DNA of 64,000 nucleotides, taken from NCBI RefSeq assembly GCF_014207745.1, contig NZ_JACHJB010000004.1:620001-684000 (forward strand), written 5' to 3'. The DNA is from Nonomuraea muscovyensis. GTDB taxonomy: Bacteria > Actinomycetota > Actinomycetes > Streptosporangiales > Streptosporangiaceae. The position numbers and the translations under genes were made by a program. Under the pieces are notes generated by a model, which was not told the DNA's origin, ran no database searches, and saw only the letters and a list, made by a program, of their open reading frames with translations. Below, piece by piece: positions 8,627-17,287 of this stretch; the first letter of the stretch is position 1, and the number at the start of each line of letters is the position of its first letter.

Positions 8627-9772
8627 ATGTCCGACCTCTCGATCCCCCCTCTCGCCGAACTGCGCAAACGCCGCAGCGCGAAATGGCGGACCTTCCCGGA
8701 CGACGTCCTGCCCCTGCCGGTCGCGGAGATGGACTTCCCCCTGGCCCATCCCGTCGCCGAAGCCCTGCGCGAGGCGGTCGACCGGTCGGACACCGGCTAC
8801 GCGGCACCGACCGGCGACCTCGCGGACGCGGTCAGCGGCTACGCCCGGCGCGCGTGGGACTGGACGATCGACCCCGGCCAGGTGCGCACCGTCGCCGACG
8901 TCGGGATCGGCATGGTCGAGATCCTGCGCCGCGTCGTCGGCCCCGGGGACCGCGTGGTGGTCAGCCCGCCGGTGTACGAGCCGTTCGCCTGGTGGATCGG
9001 CGAGGTGGGGGCCCAGGTCGTGGAGGCGCCGCTGGCCGGCGGGCCGGGGGCCTGGCGGCTCGACCTGGACGCCCTGGAACGCGCCTTCGCCGGCCACGCC
9101 GCGGCGTACCTGCTGTGCAACCCGCACAACCCCGTCGGGCTCGTCCACCGCCGCGAGGACCTGGTCGCCCTCGCCGAACTGGCCGACAGGTACGGCGTCC
9201 ACGTGCTGTCCGACGAGATCCACGCCCCGCTCGTCCTCCCGGGCGCGACGTTCGTGCCCTTCCTGTCGGTGTCGGCCGAGGCGAGGCGCTGGGGGTTCTC
9301 GTTCCTGTCCGCCAGCAAGGGCTGGAACCTGGCCGGGCTCAAGGCGGCCGCCGTCGTCACCGCCGACCCGGCGCCGAAGCGGTACGTGGACCGGCTGTCG
9401 CCGCACTCCCTCTACCGCACCGGCCACCTCGGGGTGATCGCCACGGTGGCGGCGTTCACCGAGGGCGGCCCCTGGCTCGCCGGCGTCGTGGCGGCCCTCG
9501 ACCGCAACCGGACGCTGCTGGGCGAGCTGCTGGCGCAGTCGCTGCCCGGCGCCCGGTACGGACGGCCGGAGGCCGGCTTCCTCGCCTGGATCGACTTCCG
9601 TGCCCTCGGCTGGGGCGACGACCCGGCCGCCCGCATCCTCACCGCCGCCAGGGTCGCCCTGAACTCCGGCCACCGCTACGGCCCCACCGGGGCCGGCTTC
9701 GCCCGGCTGAACTTCGGCTGCGCGCCCGAGACCCTCACCGAGGCCATAACCCGCATCGCCGCCTCCCGCTGA
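8627..9772 (+). CDS. MalY/PatB-type PLP-dependent C-S lyase or aminotransferase
   Basis: 381 residues from ATG 8627, preceded by CAGGAG eight bases away. It is a fold-type I PLP enzyme: the Asp that holds the pyridine nitrogen is in VLSDEIHAPLVLPG, the Schiff-base Lys is in SASKGWNLAG, and the early motif LPVAEMDF is typical of the MalY/PatB branch. Family members act as cystathionine beta-lyases or C-S lyases. The Arg that binds the substrate carboxylate lies in FARLNFGC near the end. The role is sulphur amino acid metabolism by family; the exact substrate is not shown. Confidence 0.85.
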   Translation: MSDLSIPPLAELRKRRSAKWRTFPDDVLPLPVAEMDFPLAHPVAEALREAVDRSDTGYAAPTGDLADAVSGYARRAWDWTIDPGQVRTVADVGIGMVEILRRVVGPGDRVVVSPPVYEPFAWWIGEVGAQVVEAPLAGGPGAWRLDLDALERAFAGHAAAYLLCNPHNPVGLVHRREDLVALAELADRYGVHVLSDEIHAPLVLPGATFVPFLSVSAEARRWGFSFLSASKGWNLAGLKAAAVVTADPAPKRYVDRLSPHSLYRTGHLGVIATVAAFTEGGPWLAGVVAALDRNRTLLGELLAQSLPGARYGRPEAGFLAWIDFRALGWGDDPAARILTAARVALNSGHRYGPTGAGFARLNFGCAPETLTEAITRIAASR

Positions 9773-9916
9773 GACCGCCCCCTCGCGCCGGCCCTCGGCA
9801 TGCAGGTGACCCGCCGGATCACCCCCGGCGTGCGACCGCGAGGACGCCGACGGCTCCGATCTGGTCGCCGGGCGCGCGGAGGGAGTCGTCGACGACGTAC
9901 GCCCCGGAGCGGCATA

Positions 9917-11132
9917 TCACGGGGTGGCAGCCGCTTCCCACAGCGTCGCCAGCGGAAGAGCGCGCATCCGGTCACCGAAGGGGAGAGTTTCCTGCCCGGC
10001 GTAGAGGACGTAGCCAGCGAAGAACCGGTCACCGAGTCTGCGGGCCAGATGCCGAAGCCCTTTGAAGTCATCGGCGCGTACGGTCTCCGCCGCCTTGACC
10101 TCGATGCCGACGACCTCGCCGGAAGCTCGCTCCAGTATGCCGTCGACCTCGACCCCGTCTCGATCTCGATCGAGGATGCCGGGCGCGGACCCCTGGCTTC
10201 AGCCATGGGGGTAAGCCCGGCGCGGGAGTGCCCGCCAGGGCGTGAGCGTGCATCGACGGGAACGGACTGCGGTAGCGCGCCCGGCACCGGTATGATGGGT
10301 CGTGGTCGAACACGTGAGTGATATCCAAGCTCGCGGGGGAGGCCGAGGCAGGATCTCCTCACCGCCGGGAGGGCGGAGTTCGCGCGGCCCGGACCGGGTG
10401 TGCGGGCTGGGGCGTGGAAACCCGTGGGAGCGGGGCCGGAAGGTGAATCGCCAAGCGACAGCGTCGCGACCATGCGCGTGGCCGCACGGTTGGGACGGCT
10501 GGAATCCCCCGGATTCATCGCGTGGGGAGCGCTTCAAAGTGATACAGACGGACGGGCTCCTCCGACCAGGTCAGCTGGCGGGCCAGCTCGCCAAGGACGA
10601 AATTCTCCAGCAAGGGCCCCACAGGCGCCGTGACATTGGCGGCACGGGATGGGGAGAGACCTGCGAGGTGTCCTCCAAGGCCGGAGTCGACGACCAGGAG
10701 ATTGGGCGTCGCGACAGCGCGTGTGGTCACGTTGGAGGACCAGGCCGGTATGCGTCGGATGACGTACACCAACTCCAGGAGGTCGATGTACCGCTTCACG
10801 GTGCTACGAGGCAACCCAAGACCTTGGCTGATGTTGTCGATGACAACCAGGCTCCCCATCCTTCCGCAAAGGACGTTGAGCAGACGGCGCATGTCGGCCG
10901 GGCGTTCGATGTCGGACACCTGCTTCACATCCCGATTGATCAAATCAGAGATGTAGGACTCGAAAAAACGGGCTCTTCTCCGATGCGAAGGACGGCGTAC
11001 CGCTTCGGGATAGCCGCCTCGAAGTGCGCGATCAAGATAGTCGGGACGGCGCAGACGGGACACGCCCAGGGTAGTCACCGAAGACCCGCCCGTGGCGGCT
11101 CTGCCGCATAATGTGTGGTGGATCTGCCGCAT
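9917..11132 (-). pseudogene. DUF4143-type ATPase, truncated and interrupted
   Basis: The upstream half (stop at 10515) reads GGYPEAVRR, SYISDLINRDVKQVSDIERP and STVKRYIDLLELVYVIRR, then NLLVVDSGLGGHLAG, all typical of the C-terminal DUF4143 region of AAA-type ATPases. It breaks off after LYHF. The rest, RDGVEVDGILERASGEVVGIEVKAAETV and onward, is found in another frame at 9917-10168. A 367-bp insertion separates the pieces, and removing it rejoins LYHF to RDRDGVEVDG exactly in frame. The N-terminal P-loop domain is also missing at the 5' end (homology starts near 11060). Two separate lesions make this a clear pseudogene. Confidence 0.78.
10169..10535 (+). mobile_element. Non-autonomous IS200/IS605-like element (367 bp)
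   Basis: Both ends carry imperfect hairpins of the kind used by IS200/IS605 transposases. The left one, at 10190-10211, has CCCC-TGGCT pairing with AGCCA-GGGG and a single unpaired T. The right one, at 10506-10527, contains AATCCCCCGGATTCAT, familiar from the right ends of such elements in actinobacteria, again with bulges. There is no target duplication, as expected for this family: cutting the segment out restores the DUF4143 reading frame. No transposase or TnpB frame lies inside, so it must be mobilised in trans or be an internal-deletion derivative. End positions are uncertain by one base. Confidence 0.65.
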
Positions 11133-11152
11133 AGTACGTGGTGGATCTGCCG
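11101..11152. repeat. 23-bp direct repeat, two full copies and a partial third
   Basis: Units start at 11101 (CTGCCGCATAATGTGTGGTG then GAT), 11124 (CTGCCGCATAGTACGTGGTG then GAT) and 11147 (CTGCCG only). The two full copies differ at three positions. They lie at the broken 5' end of the DUF4143 pseudogene. They may be operator repeats, remains of a gene duplicated during decay, or the border of an earlier rearrangement. Confidence 0.6.
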
Positions 11153-11509
11153 GCGACCGATTCTCATGTCCGCCGTGGAGGCCCGCGGATCCAGCGCGAA
11201 CTCACCGCCTACACCCGCGCCGCGCCCGATGCCCTCAGCGAGGCGTTCCTCGCCATGCTGACCACCACGTCCGGCGAGCGCCTGTTCCCCCTCCCCCGTT
11301 TCGTCGCCCGCCACCGGGACGCCTTCGGGGTGAAGCGGCTGCGCCGCGGCGAGCGCCGTGGGGCAGAGCCTCTGGGGCGCCCGTGCGTCACAGCGCGCCG
11401 AGCGCCCCCTCGCGGAGACCTCTCCGAAGACCGGCCCGGTCAGGCGGTGGAGAAGGCGGCGTCGAAGGACGTGGCCGGCGGGGTGATGGAGTTGAGCTCA
11501 CGGATGTAG
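11138..11509 (+). CDS. Unrecognised short open frame, possibly a gene fragment
   Basis: 123 codons from a GTG. Up to about 11380 codon use looks like a real gene (strong G/C at third positions) and the peptide is plausible (RIQRELTAYTRAAPDALSEAF, GERLFPLPRFVARHRDAFG). After that it runs into the 3' end of the isomerase gene on the other strand, which it overlaps by 70 bases. I do not recognise a family. It could be the remnant of a gene damaged in the same events that broke the DUF4143 gene. Confidence 0.2.
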   Translation: MVDLPATDSHVRRGGPRIQRELTAYTRAAPDALSEAFLAMLTTTSGERLFPLPRFVARHRDAFGVKRLRRGERRGAEPLGRPCVTARRAPPRGDLSEDRPGQAVEKAASKDVAGGVMELSSRM

Positions 11510-12444
11510 CCCAGCGCCTCCCGCGCCCCGTCGAGCCGGTCCATGCCCGCGTCCTCCCACTCGATCGAGATGGGCCCGGTGTACCCGATGGAGTTGAGCG
11601 CCCGGAAGCAGTCCTCCCACGGCACGTCGCCGCGCCCGGTGGAGACGAAGTCCCAGCCGCGCCGCATGTCGGCCCACGGAAGATGGGAGGACAGGCGACC
11701 TCTCCGGCCGTCGCCGACGCGGACGCGGGTGTCCTTGCAGTCCACGTGGTAGATGCGGTCGGCGAAGTCGAGGATGAACGCCACCGGGTCGAGGTCCTGC
11801 CACACCATGTGGGAGGGGTCCCAGTTGATGCCGAACGCGGGCCGGCGCCCGATCGCCTCCAGGGTGCGGACCGTGGTGTGGTAGTCGTAGGCGATCTCGC
11901 TCGGGTGGATCTCCAGCGCGAACCGTACGCCCACCTCGTCGAAGACGTCGAGGATGGGGTTCCAGCGGTCGGCGAAGTCCTGGTAGCCCGCGTCGACCAT
12001 GGAGGCCGGCACCGGCGGGAACATGGCGACGGTGTGCCAGATGGACGAGCCGGTGAAGCCGACGACCGTGTCGACGCCCAGCAGGGCGGCCGCGCGGGCG
12101 GTGTTCTTCATGTCCTCGGCCGCCGCCTGCCGCACCGACTCGGGGTCGCCGGAGCCCCAGACGCGGGCCGGCAGGATGGCCTTGTGCCGCTCGTCGATGG
12201 GGTGGTCGCAGACGGCCTGGCCGACGAGGTGATTGGAGATCGTCCACACCTTCAGGCCGTGCTTGTCGAGCTGGGCGTGCTTCTGCTCGACGTACGACGG
12301 GTCGGCGACGGCCTGTGCCACGTCGAAGTGGTCGCCGGAGCAGGCGATCTCCAGGCCGTCGTAGCCCCACCCGGCGGCGAGCCGGCACACCTCCTCGAAC
12401 GGCAGGTCGGCCCACTGGCCGGTGAACAACGTAACCGGTCTCAT
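11440..12444 (-). CDS. Sugar phosphate isomerase/epimerase, TIM barrel
   Basis: 334 residues of the xylose-isomerase-like TIM-barrel family (IolE/IolI/YcjR type). Metal-site residues are visible: Glu in RFALEIHPSEIAYD, Asp and His in GINWDPSHMVW, His and Asp in IYHVDCKD and Glu in ISIEWEDAG. It is the last gene of the six-gene sugar operon. Its ATG shares one base with the stop of the dehydrogenase gene (TGATG), so the two are translationally coupled. It probably isomerises the keto-sugar or keto-inositol made by that dehydrogenase. The true substrate is unknown. Confidence 0.88.
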   Translation of the reverse strand: MRPVTLFTGQWADLPFEEVCRLAAGWGYDGLEIACSGDHFDVAQAVADPSYVEQKHAQLDKHGLKVWTISNHLVGQAVCDHPIDERHKAILPARVWGSGDPESVRQAAAEDMKNTARAAALLGVDTVVGFTGSSIWHTVAMFPPVPASMVDAGYQDFADRWNPILDVFDEVGVRFALEIHPSEIAYDYHTTVRTLEAIGRRPAFGINWDPSHMVWQDLDPVAFILDFADRIYHVDCKDTRVRVGDGRRGRLSSHLPWADMRRGWDFVSTGRGDVPWEDCFRALNSIGYTGPISIEWEDAGMDRLDGAREALGYIRELNSITPPATSFDAAFSTA

Positions 12445-13595
12445 CAGTCCTCCACGAGGGTGTAGCGGCTGGCGTCAGCCGCGCTCTGCTCGACGGCCGC
12501 CAGCACGCGCTGCACCCGCAGCCCGTCGGCGAACGACGGCGTGGGGTCGCTGCCCTGGGCGACGGCCTCCAGGAAGTCCTTGATCTCGTGGGTGAAGGTG
12601 TGCTCGTAGCCGAGGCCGTGTCCCGGCGGCCACCAGGCGCCCACGTACGGGTGGTCGGGCTCGGTGACGAGGATCCGGGTGAAGCCGCCGCCGCCCTCGC
12701 TCACCCACAGCTCGTTCATCGCCTCGAAGTCGAACGCGAGGCTGCCGCGCGAGCCGTTGATCTCGATGCGCAGCGCGTTCTTGCGGCCGGTGGCGAACCG
12801 GGTGGCCTCGAACGAGGCGAGCGCCCCGCCGGACATCCGCCCGATGAACAGGGCGGCGTCGTCCACGGTGACGGGGCCGGTGGCCGCCCCGCCGGTGGCG
12901 GCGAGCCCGGCCGAGTCGGCGGCCAGCGGACGTTCCCTGACGAACGTCTCGGTGAGCGCGGAGACGCCCACGACGTGCTGGCCGGTGACGAACTGGGCGG
13001 TGTCGATGATGTGCGCCCCGATGTCGCCGAGCGCACCGGAGCCGGCCTTGTCCTTCTGCAGCCGCCACACCAGCGGGAAGTCCGGGTCGACGATCCAGTC
13101 CTGCAGGTACTGGGCGCGCACGTGGCGGATCTCGCCGAGCCGGCCCTCCTCGACGTAGCGGCGGGCCAGCGCGATGGCGGGCACCCGGCGGTAGTTGAAC
13201 GCCACCATGGTCCTGCCGGGCGCGGACGCGGCGGCGCGGACCATGGCCTCGGCCTCGGCGACGGTGTTGGCCAGCGGCTTCTCGCAGATGACGTGCTTGC
13301 CGGCTTCGAGGGCGGCGATGGCGATGTCGGCGTGGCTGTCGCCGGGCGTGCAGATGTCGACGATCTGCACGTCGTCGCGCCGTATCAGCTCCCTCCAGTC
13401 CGTCTCGACGTCGGCCCAGCCCATCTGGGCCGCCGCGGCGGACGTGCGTTCCTTCGACCGGCCGGCCAGCACCCCCATGCGCGGTGCCAGCGGCAGGTCG
13501 AAGAAGGCTCCCACGTTCCGCCAGGCCTGGGAGTGGACGCGGCCCATGAACGCGTAACCGACCATGCCCACGCCGATGGTGGTCTTGTCTGACAT
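12444..13595 (-). CDS. Gfo/Idh/MocA family NAD(P)-dependent dehydrogenase
   Basis: 383 residues. The Rossmann nucleotide site is GVGMVGYAFMGRVHSQAW near residue 8. The family-defining EKPLANTVAEAEAM holds the active-site Lys of the EKP motif. Residues about 130-330 form the alpha/beta substrate domain, with GDIGAHIIDTAQFV containing the catalytic Asp and His. The enzyme oxidises a sugar or cyclitol in the cytosol. It lies between the binding-protein gene (11 bases away) and the isomerase gene, fitting a catabolic pathway fed by the ABC importer. Confidence 0.9.
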   Translation of the reverse strand: MSDKTTIGVGMVGYAFMGRVHSQAWRNVGAFFDLPLAPRMGVLAGRSKERTSAAAAQMGWADVETDWRELIRRDDVQIVDICTPGDSHADIAIAALEAGKHVICEKPLANTVAEAEAMVRAAASAPGRTMVAFNYRRVPAIALARRYVEEGRLGEIRHVRAQYLQDWIVDPDFPLVWRLQKDKAGSGALGDIGAHIIDTAQFVTGQHVVGVSALTETFVRERPLAADSAGLAATGGAATGPVTVDDAALFIGRMSGGALASFEATRFATGRKNALRIEINGSRGSLAFDFEAMNELWVSEGGGGFTRILVTEPDHPYVGAWWPPGHGLGYEHTFTHEIKDFLEAVAQGSDPTPSFADGLRVQRVLAAVEQSAADASRYTLVED

Positions 13596-13606
13596 GCAGC
13601 CCCCGA

Positions 13607-14695
13607 TCAGGACTCGAACCCGAGTGGCAGGTACTTCTCGACGTTCTCCTTGGTAATGGTCTCCGAAGCGAGCGTGATGGACTGCGGAACTTGGTTCTCC
13701 ACGAGGTCACTCATGCCCTTCCCCTGGGCGATCAGCCGGGCGAGTTTGATCGCCGAAGAGGCCATCGTGGGACTGTAGGTGACCGTGGCCTGCAGCACGG
13801 AGGAGCCCGACTGGATCTCCTTCATGGCGTTCAGCGAGCCGGCCCCGCCGACCATGACGAACTCGTTGCGCCCGGCCTCCTTGATGGCGGCGAGCACGCC
13901 GACGCCCTGGTCGTCGTCGTGGTTCCACAGCGCGTCGATCTTCTTGTGCGCCTGCAGCAGGCTGGCCGCCACCTGGTTGCCGGTCTCGACGGTGAACTTG
14001 GCGTCCTGCTTGGCGGTGACGCTGAAGCCGTACGTCTTGAGCGCGTCGGCGAAGCCCTTGCTGCGGTCCTGGGTGAGCGGCAGGGTGGCGATGCCCTGGA
14101 TCTCGACGATGACGGGGTTCGCGACGCCCTTGTCCTTGAGCTGCTTGCCGATGAAGTGCCCGGCCGCGACGCCCATGCCGTAGTTGTCGCCGCCGATCCA
14201 CGTCCGGTACGCCAGCTTGTCGGGGAAGACCCGGTCCAGGTTGATGACCGGGATGCCGGCGTCGGTGGCCTGCCGGGCGACCTGGTTGAGCTGCTGGCCG
14301 TCGTTGGGCAGGATCACCAGCGCGCCCACCTTGGCCGCGATCAGCGACTCGACGGCGGAGATCTGCTGGTTGATGTCGTTGGTCGGCTCGACCGGCTTGA
14401 ACTCGACGTCGGTGTACTGCTTGGCGGTGGCCTCGGCGTTCTTGGCGATGGCCGCGATCCAGCCGTGGTCGGCGGCCGGCGCGGAGAAGCCGATGACGAC
14501 CTTGGTGCCGGGCTGGTCGTTGCCGCTGGCCGCGGGGGCGGGCGCGGGCGCCGCGCTGCCGGGCGCGGCGGACGGCTCGTTGCTGGTGCAGCCGGCCGCC
14601 AGCAGGGCGGCTCCGCCGACGAGGAATCCCCTGCGCGCCACCTTGTCGGCCACCCTGTCGGTCGCCTGGATGCCGGTCGCCTTGTGGTCGGTCAT
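13607..14695 (-). CDS. Sugar ABC transporter substrate-binding lipoprotein (RbsB type)
   Basis: 362 residues. The N-terminus has an Arg pair followed by a hydrophobic run and a lipobox ending AAGC, so Cys36 should be lipidated; the ARRGFLVGG pattern suggests Tat export. A low-complexity Ala/Pro linker follows. The type-I periplasmic-binding fold begins at KVVIGFSAPAADHGW and has LVILPNDGQQLNQVA and IPVINLDRVF. It captures a sugar or polyol outside the cell and passes it to the permease. Its ATG overlaps the permease stop by four bases (ATGA). Confidence 0.9.
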   Translation of the reverse strand: MTDHKATGIQATDRVADKVARRGFLVGGAALLAAGCTSNEPSAAPGSAAPAPAPAASGNDQPGTKVVIGFSAPAADHGWIAAIAKNAEATAKQYTDVEFKPVEPTNDINQQISAVESLIAAKVGALVILPNDGQQLNQVARQATDAGIPVINLDRVFPDKLAYRTWIGGDNYGMGVAAGHFIGKQLKDKGVANPVIVEIQGIATLPLTQDRSKGFADALKTYGFSVTAKQDAKFTVETGNQVAASLLQAHKKIDALWNHDDDQGVGVLAAIKEAGRNEFVMVGGAGSLNAMKEIQSGSSVLQATVTYSPTMASSAIKLARLIAQGKGMSDLVENQVPQSITLASETITKENVEKYLPLGFES

Positions 14696-15732
14696 AGTGC
14701 TCTCTCCTTCAGGTTCCGCCGCTGGAGAAGGACGGCGACGACGATGATCAGGCCCTTGGCGATCAGCTGGTCGCTGGTGTTGAGGCCGTTGAGGATGAAG
14801 AGGTTGGTGATCAGCGTGAAGATCAGCAGGCCGAGGATGGAGCCGATGATCGTCCCCCGGCCGCCGGTGAGCAGGGTGCCGCCGATGATGACGGCGGCGA
14901 TGGCGTCCAGTTCGTACAGGTCGCCGTGGGTGGAGGAGCCCGTCGTGGTGCGGGCCATGATGAGGATCGCCGCGATGCCGCAGCACAGCCCCGACAGGGC
15001 GTACAGCAGCATGGTGTGGCGGCGCACGTCGATGCCGGCCAGCCGGGCGGCCTCGGGGTTGCCGCCGACGGCGTACGTGCGCCGGCCGAACGTGGTGCGG
15101 TTGAGCAGCACCCAGCCGAGCACGACGACGAGCGCGAAGATGTAGACGAGCAGCGGGATGCCGAGCACCCGGGTGGTCGACAGCTCCACGATCGCGGAGT
15201 TGCCGGTCTGGATGAGCTGCGTCTTGCGGTCGGACATGCGCTGGGCGAGGCCGCGCGCCGCGACCAGCATGGCGAGTGTGGCGATGAACGGCACCAGCCG
15301 CCCGTACGCGATGAGCAGGCCGTTGACGAGCCCGGCCCCGGTGCCGACGAGGATGGCGCAGAGCGCCATGACGAACGGCCCGAACTCCAACGACCCGAAC
15401 TCCAACGGCCAGAACTCCAACGGCCAGAACTCCTGGGTGGCGACCGTCGTCGCCCACACGGACGCGAGGGCCATGATGGCGCCGACGGACAGGTCGATGC
15501 CGCCGCCGATGATGACGAACGTGGCCCCGACGGTGATCACGCCGATGGTGGCGGCCAGCGACAGGATGCTGACCAGGTTGGAGGCGGTGGCGAAGTTGTC
15601 GGGTTTGGTGATCAGGCCGACGAGCACGAGCAGCGCGAGCGCGACCAGCAGGCCGAGGTGGCGCATCTCGCCGAACCGGCGTAGCGCGCCGGGTCCCGCC
15701 ACGACCGCGGACGTGTTTCCCGAGTCTGTCAT
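14692..15732 (-). CDS. Sugar ABC transporter permease (RbsC type)
   Basis: 346 residues with about eight to ten membrane segments. Family motifs include VGATFVIIGGGIDLSVGAIMALAS and the cytoplasmic coupling loop YAVGGNPEAARLAGIDV. An odd run, EFWPLEFWPLEFGSLEFGPF, sits in a short loop near residue 105. It is encoded by four 15-bp tandem units and looks like a recent in-frame expansion. The stop overlaps the start of the binding-protein gene and the start overlaps the stop of the ATPase gene. Confidence 0.9.
   Translation of the reverse strand: MTDSGNTSAVVAGPGALRRFGEMRHLGLLVALALLVLVGLITKPDNFATASNLVSILSLAATIGVITVGATFVIIGGGIDLSVGAIMALASVWATTVATQEFWPLEFWPLEFGSLEFGPFVMALCAILVGTGAGLVNGLLIAYGRLVPFIATLAMLVAARGLAQRMSDRKTQLIQTGNSAIVELSTTRVLGIPLLVYIFALVVVLGWVLLNRTTFGRRTYAVGGNPEAARLAGIDVRRHTMLLYALSGLCCGIAAILIMARTTTGSSTHGDLYELDAIAAVIIGGTLLTGGRGTIIGSILGLLIFTLITNLFILNGLNTSDQLIAKGLIIVVAVLLQRRNLKERAL
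15376..15435. repeat. 15-bp tandem repeat inside the sugar permease gene
   Basis: Four in-frame units at 15376, 15391, 15406 and 15421, each close to CGGCCAGAACTCCAA, with few differences between them. On the coding strand they give LEFWP/LEFGP-type pentapeptides. The unit length keeps the frame, so copy number could vary without breaking the gene. Confidence 0.85.
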
Positions 15733-17273
15733 CAGGCGGCTCTCCCATCCATGATCATGTCGAGCACGCGGTGCTCGTCCAGGTCCTGCGCGTCGCCCTC
15801 GTGGATGACCGAGCCCTCGCGCAGCACCAGGACGCGGTCGGCCAGACCGAGCACCTCGGGCACCTCGCTGGAGACGAGCAGCACGCCGATACCCTGGTCC
15901 GCCAGGCCGCGGATCACCGCGTAGAGCTCCGCCCGCGCGCCGACGTCCACTCCTCTGGTCGGCTCGTCGAGCAGGAGCAGCCGGCGCCCGCCGAGCAGCC
16001 AGCGGGCCAGGACGGCCTTCTGCTGGTTGCCGCCCGACAGGGTCTTGATCGGGCGTTCGGGATCTCGGGGCCGGATGTCGAGCGCCTCCACCAGCCGCCG
16101 CGCCTCGGCCTTCTCGCGGCCGCGGTCCAGCCAGCCCAGCCGGGCGAACTCCGGCAGGCTGCCCAGGGTGATGTTGGCGGTGACGCTCTGGTCGAGGAGC
16201 AGGGCCTGCGCCTTGCGCTCCTCGGGGGCCAGGCCCATGCCGCGCCGTACGGACCGGACCACGCCGCCGCGCCGTAGCGCCCCCGGCAGGTCGCCCCGCC
16301 GGACGGCCCGCAGCGGGCCGCCCGGGTGCAGCGGTTCGCCGCCGAGCACGACGCGGCCGGCGGCGTCGCGCGCCCCGTACACCGCCTCCAGGATCTCCGA
16401 GCGGCCGGAGCCGACGAGCCCGGCCAGGCCGACGATCTCGCCCGCACGCACGGAGAACGACACACCCGCGAACGCGCCCGGCGAGGTGAGGCCCTCGACC
16501 CGCAGCACCTCCTCGCCGGGTGGGCGCGAGGCGCGGGGCGGGAAGACGTACTCCACGTTGCGGCCGGTCATCAGCGAGACGATGTCGTTGGTCGGCGTGT
16601 CGCGGGCGGGCAGGCCGACCGCGACGGTCCGGCCGTCCTTCAGGACGGTGACGCGGTCGCCGATCTCGCGGATCTCCTCCAGCCGGTGGGAGATGTAGAC
16701 GACGGCGACGCCCTGGGCGGTGAGCTCGCGGATGATGCGGAAGAGGTTGGCCACCTCGTCGTGGGCGAGGGCGGCCGACGGCTCGTCCATGACGATCAGC
16801 CGGGCGTCGTGGGACAGGGCGCGGGCCATCGAGACCACCTGCTTGGCCGCCGGGGAGAGCCGCCCGACCTCGGTGGCGGGGCGGATCTCGGGATGGCCGA
16901 GGCGGGCCAGCACCTCGTGGGCGGCGCGGTTGCCGGCGACGCGGTTGGTGAAGCCGAGGCGGGCGTGCTCGTGGCCGAGGAAGATGTTCTCGGCCACGCT
17001 GAGCCCGTCGACGAGGTCGAGCTCCTGGTAGATGGTGGCGATGCCGAGCCGGATCGCGTCGATGGGGCTGGCGGGGCTGACGTGGGCGCCGTTCAGCTCG
17101 ATGGTGCCCTCGTCGGGGGGATGGGCGCCGGCCAGTACCTTGATGAGGGTGGACTTGCCGGCGCCGTTCTGGCCGAGCAGGCAGTGCACCTCGCCGGCCT
17201 GGACGTCGAGGTCCACCCCGTCGAGCGCGCGGACGCCGGGGAACTGCTTGACGATTCCCCGCATGACCAGCAT
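15732..17273 (-). CDS. Sugar ABC transporter ATP-binding protein (RbsA type, two NBDs)
   Basis: 513 residues from ATG 17273, with GGGAGG five bases ahead. Two nucleotide-binding domains are fused, as in RbsA/MglA/XylG. The first has Walker A GQNGAGKSTLIKVL and Walker B LIVMDEPSAAL. The second has a degenerate Walker A (GLVGSGRSEI, with Arg for Lys), the signature LSGGNQQKAVLARW and Walker B LLLLDEPTRGVD. A degenerate second P-loop is normal for this group. It powers sugar import with the adjacent permease. Confidence 0.93.
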   Translation of the reverse strand: MLVMRGIVKQFPGVRALDGVDLDVQAGEVHCLLGQNGAGKSTLIKVLAGAHPPDEGTIELNGAHVSPASPIDAIRLGIATIYQELDLVDGLSVAENIFLGHEHARLGFTNRVAGNRAAHEVLARLGHPEIRPATEVGRLSPAAKQVVSMARALSHDARLIVMDEPSAALAHDEVANLFRIIRELTAQGVAVVYISHRLEEIREIGDRVTVLKDGRTVAVGLPARDTPTNDIVSLMTGRNVEYVFPPRASRPPGEEVLRVEGLTSPGAFAGVSFSVRAGEIVGLAGLVGSGRSEILEAVYGARDAAGRVVLGGEPLHPGGPLRAVRRGDLPGALRRGGVVRSVRRGMGLAPEERKAQALLLDQSVTANITLGSLPEFARLGWLDRGREKAEARRLVEALDIRPRDPERPIKTLSGGNQQKAVLARWLLGGRRLLLLDEPTRGVDVGARAELYAVIRGLADQGIGVLLVSSEVPEVLGLADRVLVLREGSVIHEGDAQDLDEHRVLDMIMDGRAA

Positions 17274-17287
17274 CGGGGCCTCCCTTG

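Noticed and set aside
10220..10500. A TnpB gene or guide RNA inside the IS200/IS605-like element
   Set aside because: No TnpB frame can be read in the 367 bases; a guide RNA cannot be supported by sequence alone.
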